A DNA stretch of 64,000 bases from Sthenelais limicola (lineage: Eukaryota > Annelida > Polychaeta > Phyllodocida > Sigalionidae): NCBI GenBank assembly GCA_942159475.1, contig OW804097.1, forward strand, positions 112,716,582-112,780,581, in the 5' to 3' direction. The position numbers were made by a program, and so were the translations under genes. The notes beneath the pieces were generated by a model that was not told where the DNA came from, did no database searches, and saw nothing but the letters and a program-made list of their open reading frames with translations. Positions 12,138 through 21,634 of this stretch are shown here, piece after piece; position 1 is the stretch's first letter; each line of letters opens with the position of its first letter.

Positions 12138-12592
12138 TGTACTTTCGGCCGATATGCTATTCGCTTCTTAATAAAGACTTAGAGATATTCATTGCTTCTC
12201 GCCTGATAGGTGAATCGTCAGATTACTCGTGAGGATACTTCTTAATCGACTAGGAGTGTTGGTAGAATAATGGACAAGCTCTGTCTAAGTTAGCAGCCAG
12301 TTTTTTTCTGATTCTTGTTATGACAATCACAGCTTTTATAGTAAAAATGCGGACCATAAGCAGGCCAATCAAATACAGTACAATGCCTCCAAGTAGTTGT
12401 AATTCGCCACCTAAGTACATTCGTCAGACAAGTACATTCGTCATATAATGTTAGAAAGAGAAAAGGCGAATCGCCAGAGGGGCTAACCGTCACCTGAGAT
12501 GACATCTCCAGAAAGTTAGTTATTTCTTAAAAACAAGCGAATTGTCAAAAGGACGAATAGACAAAAAATACTATTATTTTGACTCTATAACA
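12026..12592 (-). repeat. 5' LTR of the gypsy element (567 bp)
   Basis: Starts TGTTATAGAG and ends GTATCA on the minus strand and is directly followed by the PBS. Compared with the 3' LTR it lacks the 516-bp insertion and differs by a few point changes and small indels. It contains the gag ATG at 12137, 112 bases before the LTR end. Repeated ACAAGTACATTCGTC units lie near 12413-12445. Confidence 0.9.
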
Positions 12593-13429
12593 GTATATAT
12601 GGTATGTATATATATGGTATGTATATATATGGTATGTATATATATGGTATGTATATATGGTATGTATATATGGTATGTATAAATGGTATATGGTATGTAT
12701 CTGGTATGTATATAATGGTGTGTATATATGGTATGTATGTATATATGGTATATGGTATGTATGTGGTATGTATATAGTATGCAGTATGTATAAGCCATTA
12801 ATGTGTGTATGGTATGTATACATGGTATGTATAAATGGTATGTATATATGGTATGTATATATGGTATGTATAAATGGTTTGTATACTACATACAGTGCAT
12901 GGTGTTGATTTTGGTAGGTATACAATATGGCATGTACTTTGGTTATGGATTCGTATGGTACTGTCAGGCTAAATAAAGTCACCGAAATGTATTTCTTGGA
13001 CCTTCTCTTCTCTGTTCAGTGTTTGGTCGGCCATTTTTCCTAGGTTTTTCGCCTATGTATGTACCTACACATGTACATATGTATGGATTATATGTATGTG
13101 GCAATGTTTGATGCAGCAAAAGGGATGATTTATTAGCATTACATTAATAGAGAAATATATTGGTTGAGAGAGATAGAGGGATGGAGAGGGAGAAAGGCAG
13201 AGAGGGAGGGGAGAGAGAGAGGAGAGAGGAGAGATAGAGGGGGTAGATGAGAGGATAGATTTGCAATATTAGAGACATAGAGGAAAGAGACAGAGAGGGG
13301 AGGCAGAGAGGGAGAGAGAGTGGAGAAAAGGAGGAGAGGGAGAACAGAGAGGGAGAACGAAATCCTGTCCCATTTCTGTCCAAAATGGTGATTGACAATC
13401 ATTATAATAACTGACCATAAGATTAAAGA
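12593..13429. repeat. TATGGTATGTATA microsatellite, then GA-rich tract
   Basis: The microsatellite interrupted by the gypsy element continues to about 12893. The stretch to 13150 has no gene. A purine-rich (GAGAGAGGGA)n-like tract spans about 13163-13355. Long Ser/Leu/Pro-rich open frames on the minus strand here come from the repeat and are not genes. Confidence 0.8.
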
Positions 13430-14089
13430 TTTTTTTTTTTAAAGATTTAAAAAATATTTTATTCAGGAACTTCGAGATTTTCATACATGAAGCACAAATA
13501 TTCTCAGGGGAGCCTGAATTATTAGAATTTTTTTTTACATAATACAGCAAGCTGAGAGTTAAATTACAAATATTTTAGATAGTAATATAATAACTTTGTG
13601 ACTCTATCGAACATAGAAAGATGGGTAAATTAAGCTTGTTTTTAAACATATGTATACATAAATCAATGCGAATAAAAATAAGAACAGTGTCCATACTTCT
13701 GTTACATAAGGTGATGCAAAGTTGTAGGATGATTAAAATACATGTAATACAATGTGTTGACGCTGCACTCTTTCATATTAACCATAAATAATCATATAAA
13801 TTTCATATAGTTGTACATTTCTTCAAGGAAGTGATCAGATGTATCATTACTCATAGCAACAGTGATGTAACAGGTGTAAGTCATACCTTGAGAAGCAACC
13901 TATACAAAATTTAGACAAGCAGTCTAACATTAACCGTATATATAATTTTCTCATCCATTTTCTATTTTTTTCATTTTCTTACAAGCCTCATTTTATGATT
14001 CGACTCTTCCTGTTCTAATAAAGTCACCTAGATATAAATTTATTAGTCTAGTCTTGAGTCGCTTAGGGTCATTTTCAATACGTATATTT

Positions 14090-14862
14090 TCAGGCAGGGC
14101 ATTCCATAGTCCTGTACCTGGCCAACGTACATCTACTCAGTCCTGCTTTTTTCCACCTGTATACCTCAATACGTCTAGCATTACCATTTCTTAAATTATG
14201 TCCATGCGTTGTATTTATGAACTTACAGGTTCTTGGTAGTAAACACAATAGCCTAAGTTCTCTTCTTAGGGAGATAGGTAGTAGCTTACTCAGAACATGT
14301 AAATTGAAAACACCTCTATGTTTGTACAAGTCACCATAGATTATTCGAAGAGCCTTATTTTGGATTTTTTGAAGGCGTATATAAGAGGTTTTACTAGTTA
14401 GATCGATAAACATACAAGATCTTTCAATAATTGGTAGTATGAAGGTCTTGTACACTAACAGGCATCTTTCCTTAGACAGTAGGTGTTTGACTTTGATTAA
14501 CCTGCCAAGATAGCAACTAGCCAATCCATAGTTGTTGTTAATTTGTTTTGTCATAGACAATGTGGAATTAAGCCATAGCCCAAGATACTGAAACTCCTGA
14601 ACAAACTCAATCGGATTACCATTCATATAGACAGTTGGTAAATGTCTTGTATAAAGATCAACCGTGCTGTGGAAGAAAAGAATTTTACTCTTATTACTAT
14701 TCACTTTCAGGAAATTGGTGTCTGCCCAGCTTTTAAATTTATTCAGATCGTGTTGTAATAAAGTAAAGGAGTCTTTGCCTAAAATTGGCATACAAATCGC
14801 ACAATCGTCAGCATAAAGTGTAACCTTACCATGAAATTTTACCTTACATAAATCGTTCATAT
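14090..14862 (-). pseudogene. LINE reverse transcriptase, C-terminal part
   Basis: This contains the catalytic YADD box (KVTLYADDCAI), followed by a thumb-like region (NFLKVNSNKSKILFF, FQYLGLWLNS) and the C-terminal domain (ILPIIERSCMFI, IQNKALRIIYG) usual in CR1/Jockey-type LINEs. The frame upstream enters a foreign insertion at 14863. The apparent N-terminus of the longer open frame (to 14983) is translated from that insertion and is not LINE sequence. Confidence 0.85.
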
Positions 14863-15571
14863 CCATATAATATAAAGCTAGAGCGATTTCTAGGAAAGGA
14901 GGTAGAAAAGAAATGGTAGAATGAAGGTTTTCTTTGTCCGGAATGTTCTCGGAATTTGTTGAATTACAAACTACTTTACTCATCTGTAGATGTCAATCCC
15001 CCCTCTCTGGATGTCGTCGTATGTGGTTTGTGAGGGTATTTGGGGTGGAAATGTGGTTTTGAAGCCTTTTTAAAATTGCGATCTCTACACTCTATTTATA
15101 GCCTGGGAAAGCCCCTGTGAGATACTACATCATTTCCCACAACCTACGTCCAGGGGGACCTAACTATAAGTGACCAGCCAAACAGAAGGGGACCCCAGGG
15201 TCAAATTTTCCAATTTGGGTTTATTATAGATTCTGAATCTGCATGTCCCCCTGGAAAATAGTTGAAAAGTCCCAGAATTTGAAATATGGGCTTTTTTTAT
15301 AAAGTTATGTGCGTTTTCAAGTCAAATAGGTTGGGGGAGTGACTCATTTTCCTGTGACACATCACATGTACAAAAAATAAATGTTAAAAAAATGGTTTTG
15401 GTTTAAATGACAGCGATATACAGAAGGGGAAATGAGCATTATAAAAGGGAAATCGGAGATGGGGTTGGGAGAGAAAAACAGGTATGAAAGTCAGAGAAGA
15501 GGGGGAGGGAAAAGAGGGAGAGGGGGAAATGTTGGGAGAGAGGGGGACCGTCCGGAGGGTACTTTGCTAGT
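14863..15571 (-). mobile_element. 709-bp non-autonomous insertion in the LINE RT, with ATAT duplication
   Basis: This splits the RT between the GSILGPL box and the YADD box. Flanking ATAT duplications lie at 14859-14862 and 15572-15575. Its ends (ACTAGCAAAGTACCCTCC... and ...ATATTATATGG on the minus strand) and much of its interior recur at 54685-55758, in opposite orientation relative to the window. It is GA/CT-rich near 15470-15545, contains the dispersed CTCATTTTCCTGTGACACATCAC motif at 15341-15370, and has no coding capacity that I can support. The superfamily is unknown. Confidence 0.72.
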
Positions 15572-16451
15572 ATATAATAAACATAAGAGGTCCTAAAATG
15601 CTCCCTTGGGCCACACCAGCCTTCATAGAGATCAGATCAGAGGTAAAATTATTGAAAATCGTTCGTTGAGTTCTCCCAATGCAGTAAGAACTAAGTAAAC
15701 TCAAAGTAAGGTCATCAAAACCTAAACATTTCATTTTCTTCAGCAATAATCGAATATTTACACTGTTAAAAGCTTTGGCTATATCGAGAAAAATAATAGC
15801 ACAGTTAACAGAATGGTCTTTGTAATACAATACATCGTCGAGTACAATCTTTAAAGCTGTATCTGTTCCACAATTTCGTCTAAACCCATGCTGAATATTA
15901 GAAATTAAATCATTCTCCTCCAGATAATCGTTCAATTTCTTCACCAAGATTTTTTCGAACAACTTACTGATAATTGAGTTACATATGATCGGTCTAAGAT
16001 CATTGACTCTTCTGCTATGCTTAGTCTTTGGTATAAGGGTACATAACCCATCCTTCCAGGGCTGGGGGAAAGAGCCAGTATTTTTTATTTTATTAAAGAG
16101 CTTGACAATTTTTTCTTTATCAGCGTCGAGAAATTTTTTAATAATACCAGATCAAATTCCCTCAACACAAGAGGATTTTGTAAAGTCTGTGTCCTTCATA
16201 GCTTCATATAAGTCATTCCTATTTATTTGATCCGGCCAAGTAAAAGTACTGTCACAAACCTGATCGTTAAGAACAATTCTGGCATCCCAGTTATCCGTAC
16301 CTATACGAACAAAGAAATTGTTGCTATGATCTGCAGCGTCTTTATCAAATAACTTCTTACCAGCATCGTCAATAATATGACTGGTGGGTGACTGAGGCTT
16401 ATTAGAATAAACACTCTGTAAAATTGACCAAAATTTTTTTGGATTACCCAA
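15567..16451 (-). pseudogene. LINE reverse transcriptase, N-terminal part, with in-frame stop
   Basis: In one frame this reads GNPKKFWSILQS, then a TGA near 16149-16151, then FEKILVKKLNDYL, NIQHGFRRNCGTDTA, IIFLDIAKAFNSV (the first catalytic Asp of the palm) and GVAQGSILGPLMF. The stop and the downstream insertion inactivate it. This copy therefore cannot encode a working RT without other sources. Confidence 0.85.
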
Positions 16452-16571
16452 ATTTCTGTCAAGTTGTAGTGAGAGGAGGTCTTTTTTATCCCGTAAAGAT
16501 TGTGCTTTAGCAGCTTTTTTTAGCCTGCGTGCATCATTCCAAAAAGCTGTATTATTACAATGTCTCCTGGC

Positions 16572-16904
16572 TTATTTGAAGGCCTTGCTTTTTCTTTTTA
16601 TTAACAGGCGCAGTTGTTCTGTACAAGCTGGCTTATTAATTTTCCTACATTTCGATTTTTTTAAAGGAACAAAATCATCAAGGATACCAATATAGTCATT
16701 GTACAAAGACGTCCACATTTCAGTACTACTGAGGTTATTATTCACATCAATTTCCCTATTCGTTCTGTGGTCAAGTGCTTCAGTTAACATGGGAGTAGTC
16801 AGCCTACTTGTATTACGATAGCTATACAGCATAGGAGGGGTGCTCTTATTTGTCCAGGTCTCGGTTATGCTTACTATATCGTACAAACCATTCAACAATT
16901 CCAA
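16572..16904 (-). pseudogene. LINE endonuclease remnant with internal deletion
   Basis: This begins with a piece of an apurinic-type endonuclease (VSITETWTNKS), but the later GD(F/I)N and SDH motifs are absent. Sequence resumes with a linker region (STEMWTSLYNDYIGILDDF, a Lys-rich stretch). It ends at an in-frame TAA that precedes the RT-linker sequence in the same frame. This indicates an internal deletion plus nonsense decay. Confidence 0.75.
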
Positions 16905-16908
16905 TTGT

Positions 16909-17268
16909 AGGGTTAGGGTTAGGATTTATTACTAATCTTGTACAATAGACTTCCAATATTTACATGCACGTATTTCAAACCTTTGCTAACACTCACAAGA
17001 GTGTATTATATGACTGTGTCAAATATTTAGTGTGAATGTAGTATTGGCTCTTGACATGCATGTTTATACAAAACCAGTTCCAGTTTGTTATTGATAATCT
17101 AATCTTAAGCAAAAACAATTCTTCTAATACTTACTTTCTTTCTTCCAATTACCTACTATTAATCCTGCTGGATCTGATTTCATATCTGATGCTCTTGTAC
17201 GAATACATGTACCAAATCTCAAGATCATGTATTAAATATATCTCTATGCTTCTCATCGTACGGAGTAC
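16909..17268. other. Spacer between LINE and Ngaro-like element
   Basis: No gene is seen. It starts with a short telomere-like run (TAGGGTTAGGGTTAGG, about 16908-16924) at the LINE truncation point. The remainder is AT-rich unique-looking DNA ending at GGAGTAC, immediately before the left repeat of the next element. Confidence 0.6.
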
Positions 17269-17458
17269 GTGTAGGTGAAGAGTCTCCGAGTATATTGGGC
17301 CGCTGCCAGGCAACGCCCCTTGGCCACGCCCCCTTCTTCCTAGCCTACGCATCGGACGACGTCATAATGACAGACCCTTCCACGCATCAACATTATGATT
17401 CCATTCCCCCCACTTGCTCTCCTGTGCCCCGACTGACCACACGTACCTTGAAAATTTT
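17269..17458 (+). repeat. Split direct repeat A1 of the Ngaro-like element
   Basis: This 190-bp repeat begins GTGTAGGTGAAGAGTCTCCG and ends CCTTGAAAATTTT. It is identical by eye to A2 at 21414-21603. It should contain the 5' leader and promoter of the element, since the first ORF starts 47 bases after it. Confidence 0.93.
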
Positions 17459-17504
17459 AATTTTTCTCGGTGAATTTGAGTCGTTTATTTGAAGATTATT
17501 CAAG

Positions 17505-18383
17505 ATGGGAAAAGCTAAGCAGTGCGAACCTTGTGGCTATGCCCATGAACCTCCAACTGGACAATTGTGCAACAGAAAGTTAATTGCGGAGGTAAAGGCT
17601 GTCGAGGGAGAGAAGAATGCGGGACTTACCGACAGAGTGACCGGCCTGGAGGGTATGGTCGGGAAGATTTTGGCTGCTGTTGAGGGCTTGGAGAAGAAAG
17701 CCAATGAGAAAACTGTGACTCCTGATCCATCGGAAGCATCGTCTTCGGACTCTGATATTAAGATACGTGAATCCAGGCTTTCTCATCGTGATGTTATACA
17801 GACAGATAGGTCGCCGAGCAGAGAGAGTTCCATATATAATGTGTCGTCGTCCAGCCGCCGCCGCCGGAGCTCGTCGAGGAAGCGATCGGGTCCCTTTGAT
17901 CGTGATCAACAGTTGGACAAGGGTGAGACCATTGAAACTTTTGACAATCTCCTGTTACTATCACTGCATATGTTGGAGAAAATGTTAGTGGACTGTCGCC
18001 CCTTTGAAGAGTTGTCAGGTGTGTTATCTCATGTGATCACGATGTCGGAGAAGAATGCTTCTCAAATGTATACCCTGAGGGCCTCTATGCTGTACGACCA
18101 AGCGGTGCGTACCCGTGCTAATAAGAAGGGTCTAGCAGCGTTTAGCGATATCAAGCAGGAGGAGGTGCTTAGATATTACTCCTACGAGAACTCCAGGAAG
18201 GCAGTGGCTTCTAAATCGGCTACTTCTACCAAGAACAAGTCTTCATCATCTAGTAAGATTTGTTTCAAGTTCAATGCAGGTGGATGTGCAAGATCTCCAT
18301 GTGAATATCCCCACCGCTGTTCGACTTGCTCGTCGGCCGATCATGGTGCCAAGGCATGTGGGTCGAGCAAGAGTCAAAAATAG
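17505..18383 (+). CDS. Gag-like ORF1 of the Ngaro-like element
   Basis: This encodes 292 residues ending at TAG 18381-18383. It starts with a Cys/His-containing stretch (CEPCGYAHEPPTGQLC), followed by a likely coiled coil (about 25-70), a Ser/Arg-rich basic region (about 110-140) and an alpha-helical middle. The C-terminus carries a CCCH-type pattern, C-x7-C-x4-C-x3-H (CFKFNAGGC...), immediately followed by a CCHC knuckle (CSTCSSADHGAKAC). The knuckle suggests nucleic-acid packaging. The ATG at 17505 (AAGATGGG) is the first good start after A1. The next ORF continues in the same frame beyond the single stop codon. Confidence 0.9.
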   Translation: MGKAKQCEPCGYAHEPPTGQLCNRKLIAEVKAVEGEKNAGLTDRVTGLEGMVGKILAAVEGLEKKANEKTVTPDPSEASSSDSDIKIRESRLSHRDVIQTDRSPSRESSIYNVSSSSRRRRSSSRKRSGPFDRDQQLDKGETIETFDNLLLLSLHMLEKMLVDCRPFEELSGVLSHVITMSEKNASQMYTLRASMLYDQAVRTRANKKGLAAFSDIKQEEVLRYYSYENSRKAVASKSATSTKNKSSSSSKICFKFNAGGCARSPCEYPHRCSTCSSADHGAKACGSSKSQK

Positions 18384-20471
18384 GATGAGGTCGAGAATCA
18401 GGATGTGATTGTTTGGCCTAGTGACCCGGTTGTCAAGGTGACTAGCTCTCCTGTCAAAAAGGTTGAGTTTAATGACAACATGGAGGCCAGTGTTGATATT
18501 GTGCGTAAATCGGATGTTTCGACAGATGAATATCCTCCTGATTCTCCCCTCGTGAGTAATTTTGCTGCAACTTGTAACAGTGACTGTAAGTACGAAAAGG
18601 TTTGCAAAGCTGTTAGTGATTTTTGTTGTGGTAACGTTGATGTATTGCCTGATATAGCAATTTTTTCTACACCGGTGTCTAAGAAAGGTCGGTCAGTTGA
18701 TGTATTTAGTAGTTGCTTCCTCGGTAATTGTGATTGTGTACATAAACTTGATAACCTAGCTGTTCAGCTTAAACCTTGTCGCTTTGCGGCTATCCTTTTC
18801 CACCAAGGTTGTTCTGTATTTGAACGTTATGTAGATGTATTTTATGGTGTTATTGACGGTGTGGATGTAGTGGATACGCCAGTACAGGCATATGACTGCA
18901 CTAATTATTCTTCTATTTTAGAAGGTGAAGCTCGTGTAAAAATGGATAAGATTGTTCGTAATGAACTGCTTGAAGGGTGTGTTTCTATTGTAAACTCTAA
19001 ACCAAAATGTATTCATTCTCTTGGAGCTATATTTAAGCCTGATGGTGGCATCAGGCCAATTACAGACTGTTCACGGCCGGATCGGGACTCTGTGAATTTC
19101 CATTGCGACTCATTAGTTCGTAATTTTTCTTATAACAATATTGATATGGCGACAGACATGGTTAGTGTAGGCTCGTACATGAGCGTCGTCGACATTAAAT
19201 CTGCATATAGAGCAGTTGCTATCAACCCCGATCATAGAACATTGTGTGGATTTAGATGGGTGATTGATGGAAAAGAACAATACCTTACGGACAACAGACT
19301 GTGTTTTGGACTTAGAATTGGTCCATGTGTATTTGATCGCATTTCTACTATGATAGCTGAATGTATGATGAATCTTTTCAGTGTATGTGTGGTGAATTAT
19401 TTGGATGATTTTTTCCTATGTACCAGTGACCTGTCCTCCTGTATCTGTGCCCGTGATTCCCTTATATCCCTCCTCCGCTTCCTTGGCTTCTACGTGGCGT
19501 GGCCCAAAGTGACCACCCCTAGTACTACTTGCACCTACCTAGGATTTGAGATTGACTCTACAAATATGACTTTGAGCTTGCCTCATGGGAAGCTTGAGAA
19601 ACTTCGTGTTATTCTTCAGAAAGTGCAAGACGCCCAGTATATTTCCAAGAAAGATTTAGAACGCCTCTGTGGTTACCTCGCCCACTGCTCTTCAGTCTAC
19701 AAAGGTGGGCGTACGTTTTGCAGGCGTTTATTCGACCTGTACAAAGTGATGTTAGCTAAACGTCTGAGTCGTTCTTCAATATCGGATGCATTCAGGGATG
19801 ATCTTAAATGGTGGAACTCATTCTGTAAAGTTTTTAATGGTGTGGGTTTGCTAGTCAAACCAGAATACGAGTTGCCCATGGTGTCTGATGCATCTAGCCG
19901 AGGTTTTGGTATTTTCCTCGGAGGGGACTGGATTGCTGGCACCTTCCAAGATTACACTATACCATGGAAAGACACTGGCTGTGGGCACTTAGCCTCTGGC
20001 CCTCGTGAGAATCTTAAACATGACAATATCAATGTCCAAGAATTATACCCCGTCCTCCTAGGTGTAAGGAGATGGAAGGACAGTCTTAGAGGTTGTAGGG
20101 TGAAGTGTTTCATCGACAACACCCAGGTTGTAGCTATGTTAACTAATGGTATTAGCTGCAACAAGACATGTATGCAATGGCTCTATGAATTGTTTTGGAT
20201 CACCTTTATATACGGCATCGAGTTGTGTCCCTCTTACATTAATACAAAGAATAACATTGTGGCCGATTATTTATCACGCCTTCCTTATATGGATGATAAT
20301 TGTGACTTTGCTACTTTAATTGAAGCTGGTTTGTGCTGCTTTTCGTCATATGTCTCGTATCATTCAAACAGGCATGGACAAATGGATGGAAAGAGTCGCC
20401 ATGTTGCAGGCCAGATCAGTAGCTCCGTCCACCCTGAATCAGCGACGTCGCCAGTGGACAGCCTTCACTGA
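18384..20471 (+). CDS. Reverse transcriptase/RNase H ORF2 of the Ngaro-like element
   Basis: The open frame runs from directly after the ORF1 stop (18383) to 20471, in the same frame as ORF1, with no ATG until about 18481 (ATGGAGGCC). RT motifs: VVDIKSAYRAVAI, FGLRIGPCVF and the catalytic NYLDDFFLC (YLDD at about 19398-19409). RNase H: MVSDASSRGFGIFLGG near 19878, NINVQELYPVL, CFIDNTQVVAML and a final NNIVADYLSRL. These match DIRS/Ngaro-type RT-RH, which are related to LTR-element RTs. There is no protease or integrase, as expected. Its last 150 bases overlap ORF3 in another frame. Expression could be by UAG readthrough or by internal initiation. Confidence 0.93.
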   Translation, partial: DEVENQDVIVWPSDPVVKVTSSPVKKVEFNDNMEASVDIVRKSDVSTDEYPPDSPLVSNFAATCNSDCKYEKVCKAVSDFCCGNVDVLPDIAIFSTPVSKKGRSVDVFSSCFLGNCDCVHKLDNLAVQLKPCRFAAILFHQGCSVFERYVDVFYGVIDGVDVVDTPVQAYDCTNYSSILEGEARVKMDKIVRNELLEGCVSIVNSKPKCIHSLGAIFKPDGGIRPITDCSRPDRDSVNFHCDSLVRNFSYNNIDMATDMVSVGSYMSVVDIKSAYRAVAINPDHRTLCGFRWVIDGKEQYLTDNRLCFGLRIGPCVFDRISTMIAECMMNLFSVCVVNYLDDFFLCTSDLSSCICARDSLISLLRFLGFYVAWPKVTTPSTTCTYLGFEIDSTNMTLSLPHGKLEKLRVILQKVQDAQYISKKDLERLCGYLAHCSSVYKGGRTFCRRLFDLYKVMLAKRLSRSSISDAFRDDLKWWNSFCKVFNGVGLLVKPEYELPMVSDASSRGFGIFLGGDWIAGTFQDYTIPWKDTGCGHLASGPRENLKHDNINVQELYPVLLGVRRWKDSLRGCRVKCFIDNTQVVAMLTNGISCNKTCMQWLYELFWITFIYGIELCPSYINTKNNIVADYLSRLPYMDDNCDFATLIEAGLCCFSSYVSYHSNRHGQMDGKSRHVAGQISSSVHPESATSPVDSLH

Positions 20472-21300
20472 TTTCTTACACAAAAACTGTATTCCTGAAG
20501 TCCCGATATCAGTAGATGCTATATGTATGTATGCTGCCTTCCTATCTACGTTCATGAAGAGCTCATCGGTGACTACCTATTTGTGTGGGGTGGTCTTTGG
20601 AGCCAGACTACGCCTTATAGACTGCCCTGCTCTCTCCCATCCTTCAATTAAATGTGTTCTCCGAGGTATCAGCCGCCTCCCTGGGTCAGCTCCTTCACCA
20701 TCGGATCCCATTTTACCTGACCATTTGGTAAAGATGTCACGCCATGTAAACTTCTCCTCATCTCGTCAGTGTATCCTCTGGTCTATGGTGCTATTCCTCT
20801 TCAGGTCACTCCTGAGAGTAGGTCACATTGTGCCTTCCCCCCATTCTCTACACCGTCGGGACATAAGTGTGACACCTTGGGGCATGATTGTGACAGTTAA
20901 TTCGTCGAAGACATCATCTACCCCCTTCCAGATCCCTGTGGTAAAGCTGAAAGACCACGCCCTATGTGCGGTCTTCTGGCTGCGTAAATACCTGTTATCT
21001 TCAGATTTATCGTCAAAATCTCTACTATTCTCGTCGCCAGGTAGGGCAAATCCCTCCTATGATGACTTCAAAAACTTCCTTCAAGTGTGTTGTGTTAAAG
21101 CCAAGTTGTCAGGTGCCTTCTCGCCCCAATCTCTTCGTCGCGGAGGTGCGACATTCATGGCATCTGTGGGCACGGCGATGTCAGACATCAAGGCAAGGGG
21201 TAATTGGCGCTCATCCTGCGTTAATTCTTACATATCCCCGTCCATGGAGACAAAATTAAAAGTGGATACTTTTATATCTGAACATCTTTCACTTCAGTGA
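20320..21300 (+). CDS. Tyrosine recombinase ORF3 of the Ngaro-like element
   Basis: This is a 326-residue frame counted from a TTG; the first ATG is at 20350, and the frame overlaps ORF2 by up to 152 bases. It has an N-terminal SAM-like DNA-binding region (APSTLNQRRRQWTAF) and a catalytic domain with Arg166 (RSLLRVGHI), an HxxR-equivalent box reading QSLRRGGATF (Gln270 where His is usual, Arg273) and the likely nucleophile Tyr304 (GNWRSSCVNSYI). The role is integration of circular cDNA. The His-to-Gln difference in box II should be compared with other family members before it is called a defect. Confidence 0.92.
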   Translation: MKLVCAAFRHMSRIIQTGMDKWMERVAMLQARSVAPSTLNQRRRQWTAFTDFLHKNCIPEVPISVDAICMYAAFLSTFMKSSSVTTYLCGVVFGARLRLIDCPALSHPSIKCVLRGISRLPGSAPSPSDPILPDHLVKMSRHVNFSSSRQCILWSMVLFLFRSLLRVGHIVPSPHSLHRRDISVTPWGMIVTVNSSKTSSTPFQIPVVKLKDHALCAVFWLRKYLLSSDLSSKSLLFSSPGRANPSYDDFKNFLQVCCVKAKLSGAFSPQSLRRGGATFMASVGTAMSDIKARGNWRSSCVNSYISPSMETKLKVDTFISEHLSLQ

Positions 21301-21319
21301 CTCCGGTTTGGCCTTCTTT

Positions 21320-21413
21320 GGTAAATAAAACTACCTTTATTGGTGGTTAAGGCCATCCCGTCTTCTCTTACTCATTCATAATATTAGTTGCCGCACGCAA
21401 GGACGCCAGATAT
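21320..21413 (+). repeat. Split direct repeat B1
   Basis: This 94-bp repeat starts GGTAAATAAAACTACC and ends GGACGCCAGATAT. It is identical by eye to B2 at 21635-21728 and joins A2 directly, as expected for the internal B1-A2 junction of Ngaro elements. The AATAAA may serve as poly(A) signal. Confidence 0.93.
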
Positions 21414-21603
21414 GTGTAGGTGAAGAGTCTCCGAGTATATTGGGCCGCTGCCAGGCAACGCCCCTTGGCCACGCCCCCTTCTTCCTAGCCTACGCATCGG
21501 ACGACGTCATAATGACAGACCCTTCCACGCATCAACATTATGATTCCATTCCCCCCACTTGCTCTCCTGTGCCCCGACTGACCACACGTACCTTGAAAAT
21601 TTT
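21414..21603 (+). repeat. Split direct repeat A2
   Basis: Second copy of the 190-bp A repeat, identical by eye to 17269-17458. It is separated from B2 by a 31-bp spacer (21604-21634). Confidence 0.93.
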
Positions 21604-21634
21604 TTTTCTTTGCTTCATTATTGTATGTGTTTAT

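Larger units (their letters stand above)
4199..12592 (-). mobile_element. Ty3/gypsy-type LTR retrotransposon, structurally complete, damaged coding
   Basis: Element on the minus strand: 5' LTR 12026-12592, PBS 12007-12024, gag 11022-12137, pol 5587-about 10990, PPT just above 5312, 3' LTR 4199-5311. The LTRs begin TGTTATAGAG and end GTATCA. A 4-bp duplication GTAT flanks it (4195-4198 and 12593-12596). Domain order in pol is protease, RT, RNase H, integrase, which places it in Ty3/gypsy (Metaviridae). Visible damage: a stop codon in gag (11685-11687), a stop just ahead of the protease (10921-10923), Gly in place of the catalytic integrase Glu, and an insertion inside the 3' LTR. It is therefore probably not autonomous, although pol is otherwise open. 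Confidence 0.93.
13430..16908 (-). mobile_element. Decayed LINE (non-LTR retrotransposon), Jockey/CR1-like
   Basis: The 3' end is marked by an A-tail (T run at 13430-13440 on the plus strand), with an AATAAA signal about 20 bases upstream on the minus strand. Coding remnants run from an endonuclease stub (16904) through RT (to 14090). The endonuclease is mostly missing: ITETWTNK is followed within about 30 residues by sequence normally found after the domain. There are in-frame stops near 16570 and 16150, and a 709-bp insertion within the RT. The 5' truncation point at about 16908 abuts TAGGGTTAGGGTTAGG. The clade is assigned from motif style only. Confidence 0.88.

Noticed and set aside
12545..12982. 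Tyr/Ile/His-rich open frames on both strands, also 4011-4229
   Set aside because: Translation of the TATGGTATGTATA microsatellite; no codon structure independent of the repeat.
13139..13402. Ser/Leu/Pro-rich open frames on the minus strand
   Set aside because: Product of the GA/CT-rich simple repeat.
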